Shown piece by piece: positions 33,861 through 42,463 of a DNA stretch of 64,000 nt (the stretch's first letter is position 1; each line of letters opens with the position of its first letter). The stretch is taken from NCBI GenBank assembly GCA_964465155.1, contig CAYXIH010000004.1, positions 1 to 64,000 on the forward strand. The letters run 5' to 3'. This DNA comes from Spiro-02 sp964465155. GTDB taxonomy: Bacteria > Spirochaetota > Spirochaetia > Sphaerochaetales > Sphaerochaetaceae. Made by a program: the position numbers and the translations under genes. Under the pieces are notes generated by a model. It did not search any database. It worked only from the letters and a program-made list of their open reading frames with translations, and had not been told where the DNA came from.

Positions 33861-34823
33861 ATGTACGAAGCATTCTTTGAAAAAGTCCATGCAGTAGGCT
33901 TGGTCCCGGTCGTGAAGATCGATGACGCAGCCAAGGCCGAGGGTCTTGCCGGAGCACTGGTCGCTGGCGGCCTTCCCTGTGCAGAGGTAACCTTCCGCAC
34001 CGATGCAGCCGAGGAGGCAATCCGCCGCATGAGCACCGCATATCCCCAGATGCTCGTCGGTGCCGGTACGGTCATCAACGTAGAGCTCGCCAAGAAGGCA
34101 GTCGCCGCAGGCGCATCCTTCATTGTATCACCTGGTTTCAACCCATCGGTGGTCGATTGGTGCATCAGCAACAACATCCCCGTCGTCCCCGGCGTCTGCA
34201 CCCCCAGCGATATCGAGCAGGGTCTTGCACGCAACCTGAATGTCCTCAAGTTCTTCCCAGCTGAAGCTTCGGGTGGCGTCAACATGCTCAAGAACTTCGC
34301 AGGTCCGTTCCCACAGCTGAAGTTCATGCCTACCGGCGGTATCTCATTGGACAACCTGCAGGAGTATGCAAAGACATCCAACGTGCTCGCAGTCGGTGGT
34401 TCCTGGATGGTCAAGGCTGACCTCATCGAGAACGAGCAGTGGGACGTGATCAGCGACATCTGCCAGAAGGCAGTCGTACAGCTGCAGGGCCTCTCCTTTG
34501 CCCACATGAGCATCGACAACGAGAATGCCGAGGCAGCTGAGCAGGTCATCACCGCTTTGTCGGCATTTGGCTTGGACATCAAGCGTGGCAACTCCTCCAC
34601 CTTCATGGGTGGCATCATCGAAGTCCTTCCCCGCATCTTCCGCGGCAAGCGCGGCCACCTGGCCTTCAAGTGCTTCGATGTCGAACGCACCCTGGGCTAT
34701 CTTGCCAACCATGGCTTCCATGCGGATGACTCGAGCATCACGCTCGATGCCAAGGGGAAGATCAAGGTCGTCTACCTCAAGGAAGAGATCGGCGGATTCG
34801 CTGTCCACCTCATCAAGGCATAA
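33861..34823 (+). CDS. eda: KDPG aldolase fused to a VOC-like domain
   Basis: A 320-residue protein. Residues 1-205 are a class I KDPG/KHG aldolase, with Glu42 in AEVTFRT and the Schiff-base Lys130 in VLKFFPAEASGG. It cleaves KDPG to pyruvate and glyceraldehyde 3-phosphate, the last step of the pathway. Residues about 212-320 are an extra domain: GLSFAHMSIDNENAEAA at its start, GHLAFKCFDVERTLGYL in the middle, and IKVVYLKEEIGGFAVHLI at the end. This resembles a half-length vicinal-oxygen-chelate (glyoxalase-like) fold. Ordinary aldolases are about 210 residues. The RBS is AAGGAG; a strong terminator follows. Confidence 0.9.
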   Translation: MYEAFFEKVHAVGLVPVVKIDDAAKAEGLAGALVAGGLPCAEVTFRTDAAEEAIRRMSTAYPQMLVGAGTVINVELAKKAVAAGASFIVSPGFNPSVVDWCISNNIPVVPGVCTPSDIEQGLARNLNVLKFFPAEASGGVNMLKNFAGPFPQLKFMPTGGISLDNLQEYAKTSNVLAVGGSWMVKADLIENEQWDVISDICQKAVVQLQGLSFAHMSIDNENAEAAEQVITALSAFGLDIKRGNSSTFMGGIIEVLPRIFRGKRGHLAFKCFDVERTLGYLANHGFHADDSSITLDAKGKIKVVYLKEEIGGFAVHLIKA

Positions 34824-34844
34824 CCAGGGACAATCCCCCCAACA

Positions 34845-34878
34845 GGCATGGTCAGTTCAACCGACCATGCCTTTTTTG
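34845..34878 (+). terminator. Terminator after eda
   Basis: GGCATGGTC (34845-34853) pairs with GACCATGCC (34863-34871), followed by six T residues. Confidence 0.92.
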
Positions 34879-34961
34879 TTTCCAACTGCAAGCAACATAC
34901 GATCTAACTTCTTTCCTGATATATCCTTTACCTCATGTATTTTAAACTTTTTGCAATAACC

Positions 34962-34990
34962 GTGACAGGTGTTATTCATCATGGTACAAT
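34962..34990 (+). promoter_or_regulatory. Promoter of the STAS-ABC-PP2C operon
   Basis: GTGACA (34962-34967), 17-nt spacer, TACAAT (34985-34990). A small hairpin (GGTTGT/ACAACC, 35012-35028) sits in the leader right before the AAGGAG ribosome site. Confidence 0.65.
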
Positions 34991-35042
34991 CCAGATTGGA
35001 AAACCAATGTTGGTTGTGGGGAACAACCGGAAGGAGCACCGT

Positions 35043-35342
35043 ATGGAAATCAGGGAAGAGAAGAACGGCGGAGTCTATACATTTTCTATAAGCGGAAGGA
35101 TCGACACGGTCACTGCACCCGCTTTGGAAGCAGCATTGCAACAAGCATATCCTGAGGCAAAAGGACTTGTCTTGGATTTTGCCGATGTCGATTACATCTC
35201 CAGTGCTGGCCTCCGAGTATTGCTGGCTGCCCAGAAAGTGATGAACAAGCAAGGCTCCATGCGTCTCCTCCATGTCAAAGAAGAAGTGTTGGAAGTTTTT
35301 GAAATCACCGGATTCTTGGATATCCTCACTATCGAAAAATAG
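35043..35342 (+). CDS. STAS-domain anti-sigma factor antagonist-like protein
   Basis: A 99-residue single STAS domain of the SpoIIAA/RsbV type. FSISGRIDTVTAPALEAAL is the first half; VLDFADVDYISSAGLRVLLA holds the conserved phospho-acceptor Ser (ISSAG). In partner switching a GHKL kinase phosphorylates this Ser and a PP2C phosphatase reverses it. The start at 35043 follows AAGGAG; the longer frame is not used. It opens an operon that also encodes a PP2C/GHKL sensor and an ABC transporter, so its partner is probably one of the GHKL domains encoded downstream. Confidence 0.92.
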   Translation: MEIREEKNGGVYTFSISGRIDTVTAPALEAALQQAYPEAKGLVLDFADVDYISSAGLRVLLAAQKVMNKQGSMRLLHVKEEVLEVFEITGFLDILTIEK

Positions 35343-35366
35343 TCCTTATCACACGAAGGAGACCTC

Positions 35367-38333
35367 ATGAAACGAGTTGCCTGTATGTTGGTCATACTAT
35401 GCATGGTTTCGTTGTATGCAAGTACTGACTATAGTTCACTGGATGGAAGTCGTATTGGTATCCTGACGGGATCAAGCTTCGAGGAGTCTACCCGAGAATG
35501 TTTTCCCAATTCACAATATAGCTACTTCAATCAAATCACCGATTTGATCGTAGCATTGCAGCAGGATAAAATAGCTGCGTTCATTGTTGATCAGCCAATA
35601 GCTGTGTATATTACTACAAACAATAAAGGCCTCACATACAGTAAGGAGAAGCTTTCAGAAGACAAGTATGCATGGGCCTTCTCCAATTCTGGCTTCTCAA
35701 AAGAGTTGTTGGCACAGGCCAATGAATTCTTGGAAGCATGTGAAAAAAACGGGACTTTGAAAGAGCAACAAGACATATGGTTCACAGCCAATGATGAACG
35801 CCAAACCATCGACAGGAACTTGGTGAACAAGAATGGCGTGGTCCGGGTAGCAATAAATTCAAGCCTGGAGCCATTTGTATATCTGCGCAACCAAGAATAT
35901 GTCGGATATGACATTTCGTTGTTGTACATGTTCTGCAGGGAATATGGATATGGCCTGGAACTCTATGACATGGATTTCGCTTCCATATTGCCCTCTTTGG
36001 CCTCTCAGAAAATGGATATGGCCACTTGCTGCATCATTTGGACTGAAGAGCGGGCGAAGAGCGTTGCTTTCTCAAACCCAAACTATTTAGGTGGTGCTGT
36101 TGTAGTAACCAAGAACAAAATGTCCGGCAGTTTGCCTCCTACAGATGCTTCAGCCACCCAATATATCATCGACCAACACAATGGGAAGAAGGTTGCTATC
36201 AAGGTTGGCTCCATATTTGACAAGACGGCACAAAAATATTTCCCGGATTCAGAAATCGACTTTACAAAAGGTTTGCCGGAATCCGTGTTGTCAATCAAAC
36301 AAGACAAAACAAATTTCGTGCTCCTGGACCAACCAATCGCCAGATATTTGGTAGCCTCGGAGCCTGAATTATACCTCTATCCAGAAACGTTGGAACCAGA
36401 CAGATATGCTGCGATCACACCAAAGACTCCGCGCGGGAAACAACTCATTCAGGAATTCAATGAATTTTTCGAACCATTCAAACAAAGCAGTGAATTCCAT
36501 ACTATGGAAGCTGCATGGTTTGATCCAGAAAATACAGACATAACAATCATTGAGGATTTGCCAAATATCAATGGGGTCCTCAAATTGGCAACGGCACTGA
36601 CGCAGACACCGTTCGACTTTGTCAGGAATGGCAAGCCACAGGGGTATGAGATTGATATCATCTCCCGGTTCTGCAAAGAGAAAGGGTATGCTTTAGAAAT
36701 TTACGACATGGAATTCGGCTCAATTATCCCTGGTATTGTTACTGGAAAATTTGATATGGCTGTCGCGGCATTTTCCATTACCGAGGAACGGGCAAAGAGC
36801 GTCTACTTCTCTGACCCACTCTATGAGGGTGGCATTGCTGTTGTCACCAAGCAATCAAATGCAGCCACGAAAGAAGAATCGGCAGATACGATAATCCAAA
36901 AGTTTAATGGGAAAAATGCAGGCGTCAACACAGGTACCATCTTTGACAAGATCGTCGGAAAATACTTCCCGGAAGCCACACTCTCTTTCTACAACGATAT
37001 TCCGAGCCTCATCGTAGCATTGCATCAGAATAAAATCGATTTTGTCCTCCTCGACGAACCGAATGCCCGCAGCATCGTCTCGGAAGACCCATCGATAATG
37101 TACTATCACACGCCACTTGAGCCCGATTCGTATGCAGCTATCCTACCAAAGAGTGAAGATGGGGTTGCACTACAAAAACAAATCAATGAGTTCGTCACGA
37201 AACTCAAGGATGACGGCACCCTCTCAGAGATGGAGAAGTATTGGTTCGACGCATCCATCGAAGACAAGGCGATCATTTCCGATTTGCCCAATGTCAATGG
37301 CGTGCTCAAGGTAGCGACCCAACTTTCCAATGTACCGTTCGCGTATGTCGAAGATGGGAAACCTGCTGGATTTGAACTGGATGTACTTGCGAGGTTCTGC
37401 AAAGATGCAGGACTTCAGATGCAAGTCTATGATATGAATTTCGATGCGTTGTTGCCCTCGATCATCTCTGAGAAGTTCGATATTGCGGTTGCATGCATTT
37501 CCATAACTGAGGAACGAGCCAAGAGCATCAATTACACCATGCCGTTCTATAATGGAGGCATAGTGGTCGCGACCCTCAATGAGGATGCCGTGGCCGCTGG
37601 CAATGCGGATGCAGGTGAGAAGACAGGGTTCTTCGCAAAGTTTGCAACCAGTTTCAAGCGGAATTTCCTTGATGAAGACCGGTACAAGCTCGTATTTGAC
37701 GGATTGTATGTGACAATAATCATTTCAGTGTTCTCTGCACTGTTTGGTACCATTGTCGGCTTCGGAATCTGTATGCAGAGACGTGCCAAGAACAAGTTCC
37801 TCAGTGGGCTTGCTGCTTGCTTTATCCGCATTATACAAGGCCTCCCAATAGTCGTCATGCTGATGATCCTCTACTACGTCGTCTTTGGTGCTTCACCCAT
37901 CCCGGCCATCATTGTTGCGATCATTGGATTCTCCATCAACTTCGGAGTCTATGTCTCTGAGATGATGCGCACCGGAATCGATGCCGTGGACAAAGGCCAG
38001 ATCGAGGCTGCCAATGCCTTGGGATTTGGAAAGGTGAAGACGTTCGTAAAGATTGTCATGCCCCAGGCGGCAAGGCACTTTATCCCAGTCTACAAGGGTG
38101 AGTTCATCTCCATGGTCAAGATGACTTCGGTAGTCGGGTATATTGCGATCCTCGACCTCACAAAGGTGAGCGACATCATCAGAAGCAGGACGTATGAGGC
38201 GTTCTTCCCCTTGCTGAGCACTGCTTTGATCTATTTCGTCATCTCGTATTTCTTCATCTACCTGATTGGGCTTCTTGAGAACAAGCTAGACCCGATGAGG
38301 CGGAAACGAACCATCAAAGGAGTTACACTATGA
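35367..38333 (+). CDS. Fusion of six binding-protein half-domains and an amino-acid ABC permease
   Basis: A 988-residue membrane protein. After a signal sequence (1-19) come alternating lobes of family-3 (amino-acid type) binding proteins: lobe-2-like segments at about 24-140, 262-386 and 506-628 (IVDQPIAVY, LLDQPIARY, LLDEPNARS), and lobe-1-like segments at about 156-250, 400-496 and 643-738 (GYDISLLYMFCREYG, GYEIDIISRFCKEKG, GFELDVLARFCKDAG; each with TEERAKS). Order is 2-1-2-1-2-1, i.e. permuted. Residues 775-970 form a HisM/GlnP-type permease with the coupling loop IEAANALGFGKVKTFVKIVM. The gene overlaps the ATPase gene by 4 bp. Substrate is probably an amino acid or similar small polar solute. 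Confidence 0.9.
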   Translation: MKRVACMLVILCMVSLYASTDYSSLDGSRIGILTGSSFEESTRECFPNSQYSYFNQITDLIVALQQDKIAAFIVDQPIAVYITTNNKGLTYSKEKLSEDKYAWAFSNSGFSKELLAQANEFLEACEKNGTLKEQQDIWFTANDERQTIDRNLVNKNGVVRVAINSSLEPFVYLRNQEYVGYDISLLYMFCREYGYGLELYDMDFASILPSLASQKMDMATCCIIWTEERAKSVAFSNPNYLGGAVVVTKNKMSGSLPPTDASATQYIIDQHNGKKVAIKVGSIFDKTAQKYFPDSEIDFTKGLPESVLSIKQDKTNFVLLDQPIARYLVASEPELYLYPETLEPDRYAAITPKTPRGKQLIQEFNEFFEPFKQSSEFHTMEAAWFDPENTDITIIEDLPNINGVLKLATALTQTPFDFVRNGKPQGYEIDIISRFCKEKGYALEIYDMEFGSIIPGIVTGKFDMAVAAFSITEERAKSVYFSDPLYEGGIAVVTKQSNAATKEESADTIIQKFNGKNAGVNTGTIFDKIVGKYFPEATLSFYNDIPSLIVALHQNKIDFVLLDEPNARSIVSEDPSIMYYHTPLEPDSYAAILPKSEDGVALQKQINEFVTKLKDDGTLSEMEKYWFDASIEDKAIISDLPNVNGVLKVATQLSNVPFAYVEDGKPAGFELDVLARFCKDAGLQMQVYDMNFDALLPSIISEKFDIAVACISITEERAKSINYTMPFYNGGIVVATLNEDAVAAGNADAGEKTGFFAKFATSFKRNFLDEDRYKLVFDGLYVTIIISVFSALFGTIVGFGICMQRRAKNKFLSGLAACFIRIIQGLPIVVMLMILYYVVFGASPIPAIIVAIIGFSINFGVYVSEMMRTGIDAVDKGQIEAANALGFGKVKTFVKIVMPQAARHFIPVYKGEFISMVKMTSVVGYIAILDLTKVSDIIRSRTYEAFFPLLSTALIYFVISYFFIYLIGLLENKLDPMRRKRTIKGVTL

Positions 38334-39421
38334 GTCTGATCAGCATACAACATCTACGCAAAGAGTATCCCAATGTAACCCCTCTGAAAGACGTCAACTG
38401 TGAGATCAATACAGGCGAGGTAATATCAATCATCGGTCCCTCGGGAACGGGAAAAAGCACGTTGCTGAGGTGCATCAACAGGCTGGAGACTCCCACTAGT
38501 GGTACGATCATCGTAGACGGCGTCAATATTTTGGCAAAGGATACCAACATCTGCAAGGTGCGGGAAAAGATGGGGATGGTGTTCCAGTCGTTCAATCTGT
38601 TCTCCCATCTGATGATCATTGAGAACATCATGCTTGCTCCCATGGAATTGCTGAAGGTGAGCAAGCAGGAGGCCTACGATGATGCCTTGCGGCTTCTGAA
38701 AATGGTAGGACTCAAGGAGAAAGCGTTCAATTATCCCAGTGAGTTGTCCGGCGGCCAAAAACAGCGTGTTGCAATTGCACGTGCGCTTGCCATGAAGCCA
38801 CAGATCCTGCTGTTCGATGAACCAACTTCCGCTTTGGACCCGACCATGGTCGGTGAAGTTCTCTCAGTCATGAGGTACCTTGCCAAAGAAGGTCTCACCA
38901 TGATGATCGTCACCCATGAGATGAAGTTTGCCCGTGATGTCTCAACACGGGTGTTCTACATGGATGAAGGTGAGATCTATGAAGACGGGACACCGGAGCA
39001 GATCTTTGACCATCCGCAGAAAGAGCGGACGTTTGCGTTCGTCAAACGGCTCAAGGTATTTGAACAAACCATTATTTCTTCTGATTTTGACTTTATTGCC
39101 TTCAACAATGCCCTCGAGGCATTTGCCAACAAGATTGGAATTGCAGCCCCGACGATACAGAGTGTTGAACTTCTGTTTGAGGAGCTGTGCGTCCAACAAA
39201 TTATTACCAAGCTCCATGAACAGTTCAAGCTCACATTCACACTCAGCTATTCAGAGGTGACCAATACGTCCCAGATCGTGATCACCTATGATGGCGAGAA
39301 GTTCAATCCATTTGAAAGTGATGATGCTGAGTTTGAGATTTCAAGGATGCTCGTCAATAAGAAGGCTTCTGAAAGTCATTATTCTTATGATGGAATAAAT
39401 AAAATTGAACTAACAGTATAA
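38330..39421 (+). CDS. Amino-acid ABC ATPase with C-terminal degenerate GHKL domain
   Basis: A 363-residue protein. Residues 1-243 are a GlnQ/HisP-type ATPase: Walker A GPSGTGKST, Q-loop VFQSFNLF, signature LSGGQKQR, Walker B LLFDEPTSALDP, switch VTHEM. Residues about 245-363 are not part of normal ATPases. They follow the plan of RsbW/SpoIIAB GHKL domains: an N-box-like helix ELLFEELCVQQI (about 280), G1-like TYDGEKFNPFE (about 318) and a final strand INKIELTV. The key N-box Asn is Gln and the G2 glycines are missing, so it probably binds a partner without kinase activity. Confidence 0.88.
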   Translation: MSLISIQHLRKEYPNVTPLKDVNCEINTGEVISIIGPSGTGKSTLLRCINRLETPTSGTIIVDGVNILAKDTNICKVREKMGMVFQSFNLFSHLMIIENIMLAPMELLKVSKQEAYDDALRLLKMVGLKEKAFNYPSELSGGQKQRVAIARALAMKPQILLFDEPTSALDPTMVGEVLSVMRYLAKEGLTMMIVTHEMKFARDVSTRVFYMDEGEIYEDGTPEQIFDHPQKERTFAFVKRLKVFEQTIISSDFDFIAFNNALEAFANKIGIAAPTIQSVELLFEELCVQQIITKLHEQFKLTFTLSYSEVTNTSQIVITYDGEKFNPFESDDAEFEISRMLVNKKASESHYSYDGINKIELTV

Positions 39422-39431
39422 GGAACTTCCT

Positions 39432-42287
39432 ATGATTGCTTTCTTGCAACTTCTTGGATTCGGATTACTCATAAATGGTTTTGTCGTGGTATTCTATATG
39501 TTGGACAAAAAAACCAAGTTCGGGTCAATGCAATACTGGTACAAGCAAGCAATCATAGGTGTTGTTTTTGGTCTGTTGGCAATATTGTCAACTGAATGTG
39601 GAATCTCCTATGAGGGGTTTGGCATCAATGTCCGCGATGCTGCACCACTCAGCGCAGGTTTGATCTTTGGTGCACCTGCTGGCATCATATCTGGCGTCAT
39701 TGGTGGATTGGAGAGATGGCTCTCCGTATATTGGGGAGGTGGCTACTACACCAGGTTGGCTTGCTCCATCTCAACCTGCTTTGCCGGCCTCTTTGCAGGG
39801 TTCTTGAGAAAATACCTGTTTGACAACAAGATTCCTGCTTGGTATTACGGCCTGTTCATCGGCTTCGTGATGGAAGTGTTCCACATGTTCTCGATATTCG
39901 TCATGAACAGCAATGATATCGAGAATGCCTATTACGTTGTGCTGAAATGTTCACCCCTGATGATCCCCGCAGTCTCAATCACCGTCATGTGTTCGACGCT
40001 GCTGGTGTGGCTCATAGCAAAACGATTGAATGTCCACACCCACAATTGGACGTTTGCACGAAAGAAAGAGCAAAAGGGAATCGCCCAATCCTTTGCTCAG
40101 TGGCTGTTCCTCTGCATCTTCATTGCATTCATCACCACATGCCTATACTCGGTGATATTGCAGAAGAACCTTGCCAAAAACTCAGTGGATACCCTCTTGA
40201 AAGTGAATCTTGTGGACGTTGAGAATACCATCAACCTGTCGTCGGACAACAACCTCGACAGGGTTGGACACCTCGTTGCCACGGAGATAGGAAAAACCAA
40301 TCCTTGGTTCCTCACGGTAACACGGCTTAATCAGATCAAGGACAAATACAACGTGAGTGAGATCAATGTCGTCAATCAGGACGGCATCATAGAATACAGC
40401 TCAAACAAAGACTTCATTGGGTATGATATGAATTCTGGAGATCAGTCGAGAGTCTACATGGCCTTGCTGGACAATGAAGAGGTCATCATTGAGCCATATC
40501 AACCGATTGCATATGATGATTCTCTCTATAGGAAATACATAGGCATCAAATTGGATCCACTTGGGTTTGTCCAGGTTGGATATGATGCTGATGCGTTCCA
40601 AAACGACATCCAGTTTGAGATTGTCAATGCCACGAAGAACTGGCATGTGGGAAGAACCGGCGGCGTCATCATCTCCAACGTGAACGAGGTCATCATTTGT
40701 TCCAACAATGGCAGTGAGAACAAGCTCGTCTCCGAAGTCATCATCACGGATTCAAATTATTCCAATCCAAATACGTTCGACGTCTCCATCGGTGGAGAGA
40801 AATACTACTGTAGGACTGTTCTGCTGGAAGGGTTCAGGGTATTTGCCTATATCCCATATTCTGAGGCAGACCTCAACTTGAATGTCTCCGTCCTGATCAT
40901 GGCATTCATGGAAGTGATCATCTTTGTCATCATTTTCATTTTGATCTACCTGTTGATCAAGGTCATGGTCGTCAAGAATTTCCAGGAGATCAACAAATCA
41001 TTGGACAAGATCTCCCAAGGGGACCTCAGCGTCGTGATGAATGTCACCTCCAACAAGGAGTTTGCCTTCCTGTCAAAGGACATCAACCAGACAGTTGACA
41101 CCCTCAAGCGGTATATCGCCGAGGCTGAGGCACGCATCGACAAGGAGCTTGAATTTGCAAAACATATTCAGCACAACTCATTGCCGTCAGTCTTCCCCCC
41201 ATATCCAGACAGGAAGGAATTCGACATATTTGCTTCGATGCAGACAGCCAAGGAAGTTGGTGGTGATTTCTACGACTTCTATTTTGTCTCCAATGATATC
41301 TTTGTATTCCTGATAGCCGATGTATCGGGCAAGGGAATCCCTGCAGCGTTGTTCATGATGAAGAGCAAGACCTTGATAAAGAGCCTTGCCGAGTCTGGCT
41401 TGAGCGCAAGCGAAGTGTTCACCAAGGCCAATGAGGAACTCTGCAACAGCAACGAAGCAGGAATGTTCGTAACGGCTTGGATGGGTATCCTGAACCTTGA
41501 AAGCGGACTGCTCTCCTATGTCAATGCAGGGCACAACCCTCCCCTGCTCAAGAAAGCCAACGGGGAGTATGTCTATTTGAAATCACGGCCTGGATTCGTA
41601 TTGGCAGGTTTGGAAGGATTCACCTACAAGTCCAACGAGATGTTGTTGGATACAGGAGATTCGATCTTCCTGTATACAGATGGTGTCACCGAGGCCACTG
41701 CAAAAGGTGATGTGCTCTATGGTGAACAGCGACTGCTCGAGGTGTTGAACGAACACAAGGACCTGGACCAGAAGGGCCTCCTTGAGGTAGTGACAACATC
41801 CCTTGGTGATTTTGTACAAGATGAGGAACAGGCAGATGACATCACCATGCTTGGCATCAAATATTTTGGGAAATTGGAGGAACAATTGATCGAACTTCCA
41901 GCGGATATCGACAAGCTCAATCAGATTCTTGACTACACCCAAGAGATTCTCAGTGCCCATGAGTGCCCACCCAAGACCACCATGCAGGTAAGCGTCGCCA
42001 TTGAGGAGATCTTCGTCAACATTGCCCACTATGCATATGGGGGCAAGCCTGGCATTGCCAAGATTATCTACTCGTTCCCGACCGACCCACGTGGAGTCAT
42101 AGTCAGCTTCATTGACAGAGGTATTCCATACAACCCGCTTGAGAAGAGTGATCCCGATATCACACTCTCTGCGGAAGAGCGGGAAATCGGTGGCCTGGGG
42201 ATCTTCATGACGAAGAAGATCATGGACGACATCAGCTATGAATACAAGGATTCATGCAACATCCTGCGGATATACAAGGGATATTGA
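39432..42287 (+). CDS. Membrane sensor with PP2C phosphatase and RsbW-like GHKL domain
   Basis: A 951-residue sensor. Residues 1-205 form a LytS-like 5TM module (GFGINVRDAAPLSAGLIFGA, then GIISGVIGGLERW). After another helix (about 222-245) comes a large extracytoplasmic domain (about 250-490), a helix (about 497-520), HAMP and coiled coil (about 525-590), then a SpoIIE/RsbU PP2C domain (GGDFYDF about 609, DVSGKGIPAA, GHNPPLL, YTDGVTEA, DDITML about 802). The C-terminus (about 820-951) is an RsbW-type GHKL domain with an intact N-box (EEIFVNIAHYAY), G1 (DRGIPYNPLE) and G2 (GGLGIF). Both the kinase and phosphatase halves of a partner switch are in one protein. Confidence 0.92.
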   Translation: MIAFLQLLGFGLLINGFVVVFYMLDKKTKFGSMQYWYKQAIIGVVFGLLAILSTECGISYEGFGINVRDAAPLSAGLIFGAPAGIISGVIGGLERWLSVYWGGGYYTRLACSISTCFAGLFAGFLRKYLFDNKIPAWYYGLFIGFVMEVFHMFSIFVMNSNDIENAYYVVLKCSPLMIPAVSITVMCSTLLVWLIAKRLNVHTHNWTFARKKEQKGIAQSFAQWLFLCIFIAFITTCLYSVILQKNLAKNSVDTLLKVNLVDVENTINLSSDNNLDRVGHLVATEIGKTNPWFLTVTRLNQIKDKYNVSEINVVNQDGIIEYSSNKDFIGYDMNSGDQSRVYMALLDNEEVIIEPYQPIAYDDSLYRKYIGIKLDPLGFVQVGYDADAFQNDIQFEIVNATKNWHVGRTGGVIISNVNEVIICSNNGSENKLVSEVIITDSNYSNPNTFDVSIGGEKYYCRTVLLEGFRVFAYIPYSEADLNLNVSVLIMAFMEVIIFVIIFILIYLLIKVMVVKNFQEINKSLDKISQGDLSVVMNVTSNKEFAFLSKDINQTVDTLKRYIAEAEARIDKELEFAKHIQHNSLPSVFPPYPDRKEFDIFASMQTAKEVGGDFYDFYFVSNDIFVFLIADVSGKGIPAALFMMKSKTLIKSLAESGLSASEVFTKANEELCNSNEAGMFVTAWMGILNLESGLLSYVNAGHNPPLLKKANGEYVYLKSRPGFVLAGLEGFTYKSNEMLLDTGDSIFLYTDGVTEATAKGDVLYGEQRLLEVLNEHKDLDQKGLLEVVTTSLGDFVQDEEQADDITMLGIKYFGKLEEQLIELPADIDKLNQILDYTQEILSAHECPPKTTMQVSVAIEEIFVNIAHYAYGGKPGIAKIIYSFPTDPRGVIVSFIDRGIPYNPLEKSDPDITLSAEEREIGGLGIFMTKKIMDDISYEYKDSCNILRIYKGY

Positions 42288-42463
42288 TTTCTCCATCACC
42301 CTAGGATAGTGGAATATTGTTGCGGGCCTTGGTCCAACCTGTTGATGCGGCATGGAGAGTTCCTGTGACAGCCTCTGAACTCGTGTGTATTTGCATCAAA
42401 TACCATGGGTTCATTCCATGTTTTTTGGTGCACAACTCCCCATGATTGTCCTATACTCAAGGC
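42288..42463. other. Intergenic gap after the signalling operon
   Basis: No clear terminator is seen after the sensor gene. The only signal recognised is TATACT at 42452-42457, the likely -10 of the next gene. Confidence 0.4.

Noticed and set aside
35043..35342. A sigma factor target for the STAS protein within the operon
   Set aside because: No sigma factor or anti-sigma gene is present between 34.8 and 42.5 kb; the only GHKL-like partners are in the ATPase and the sensor.
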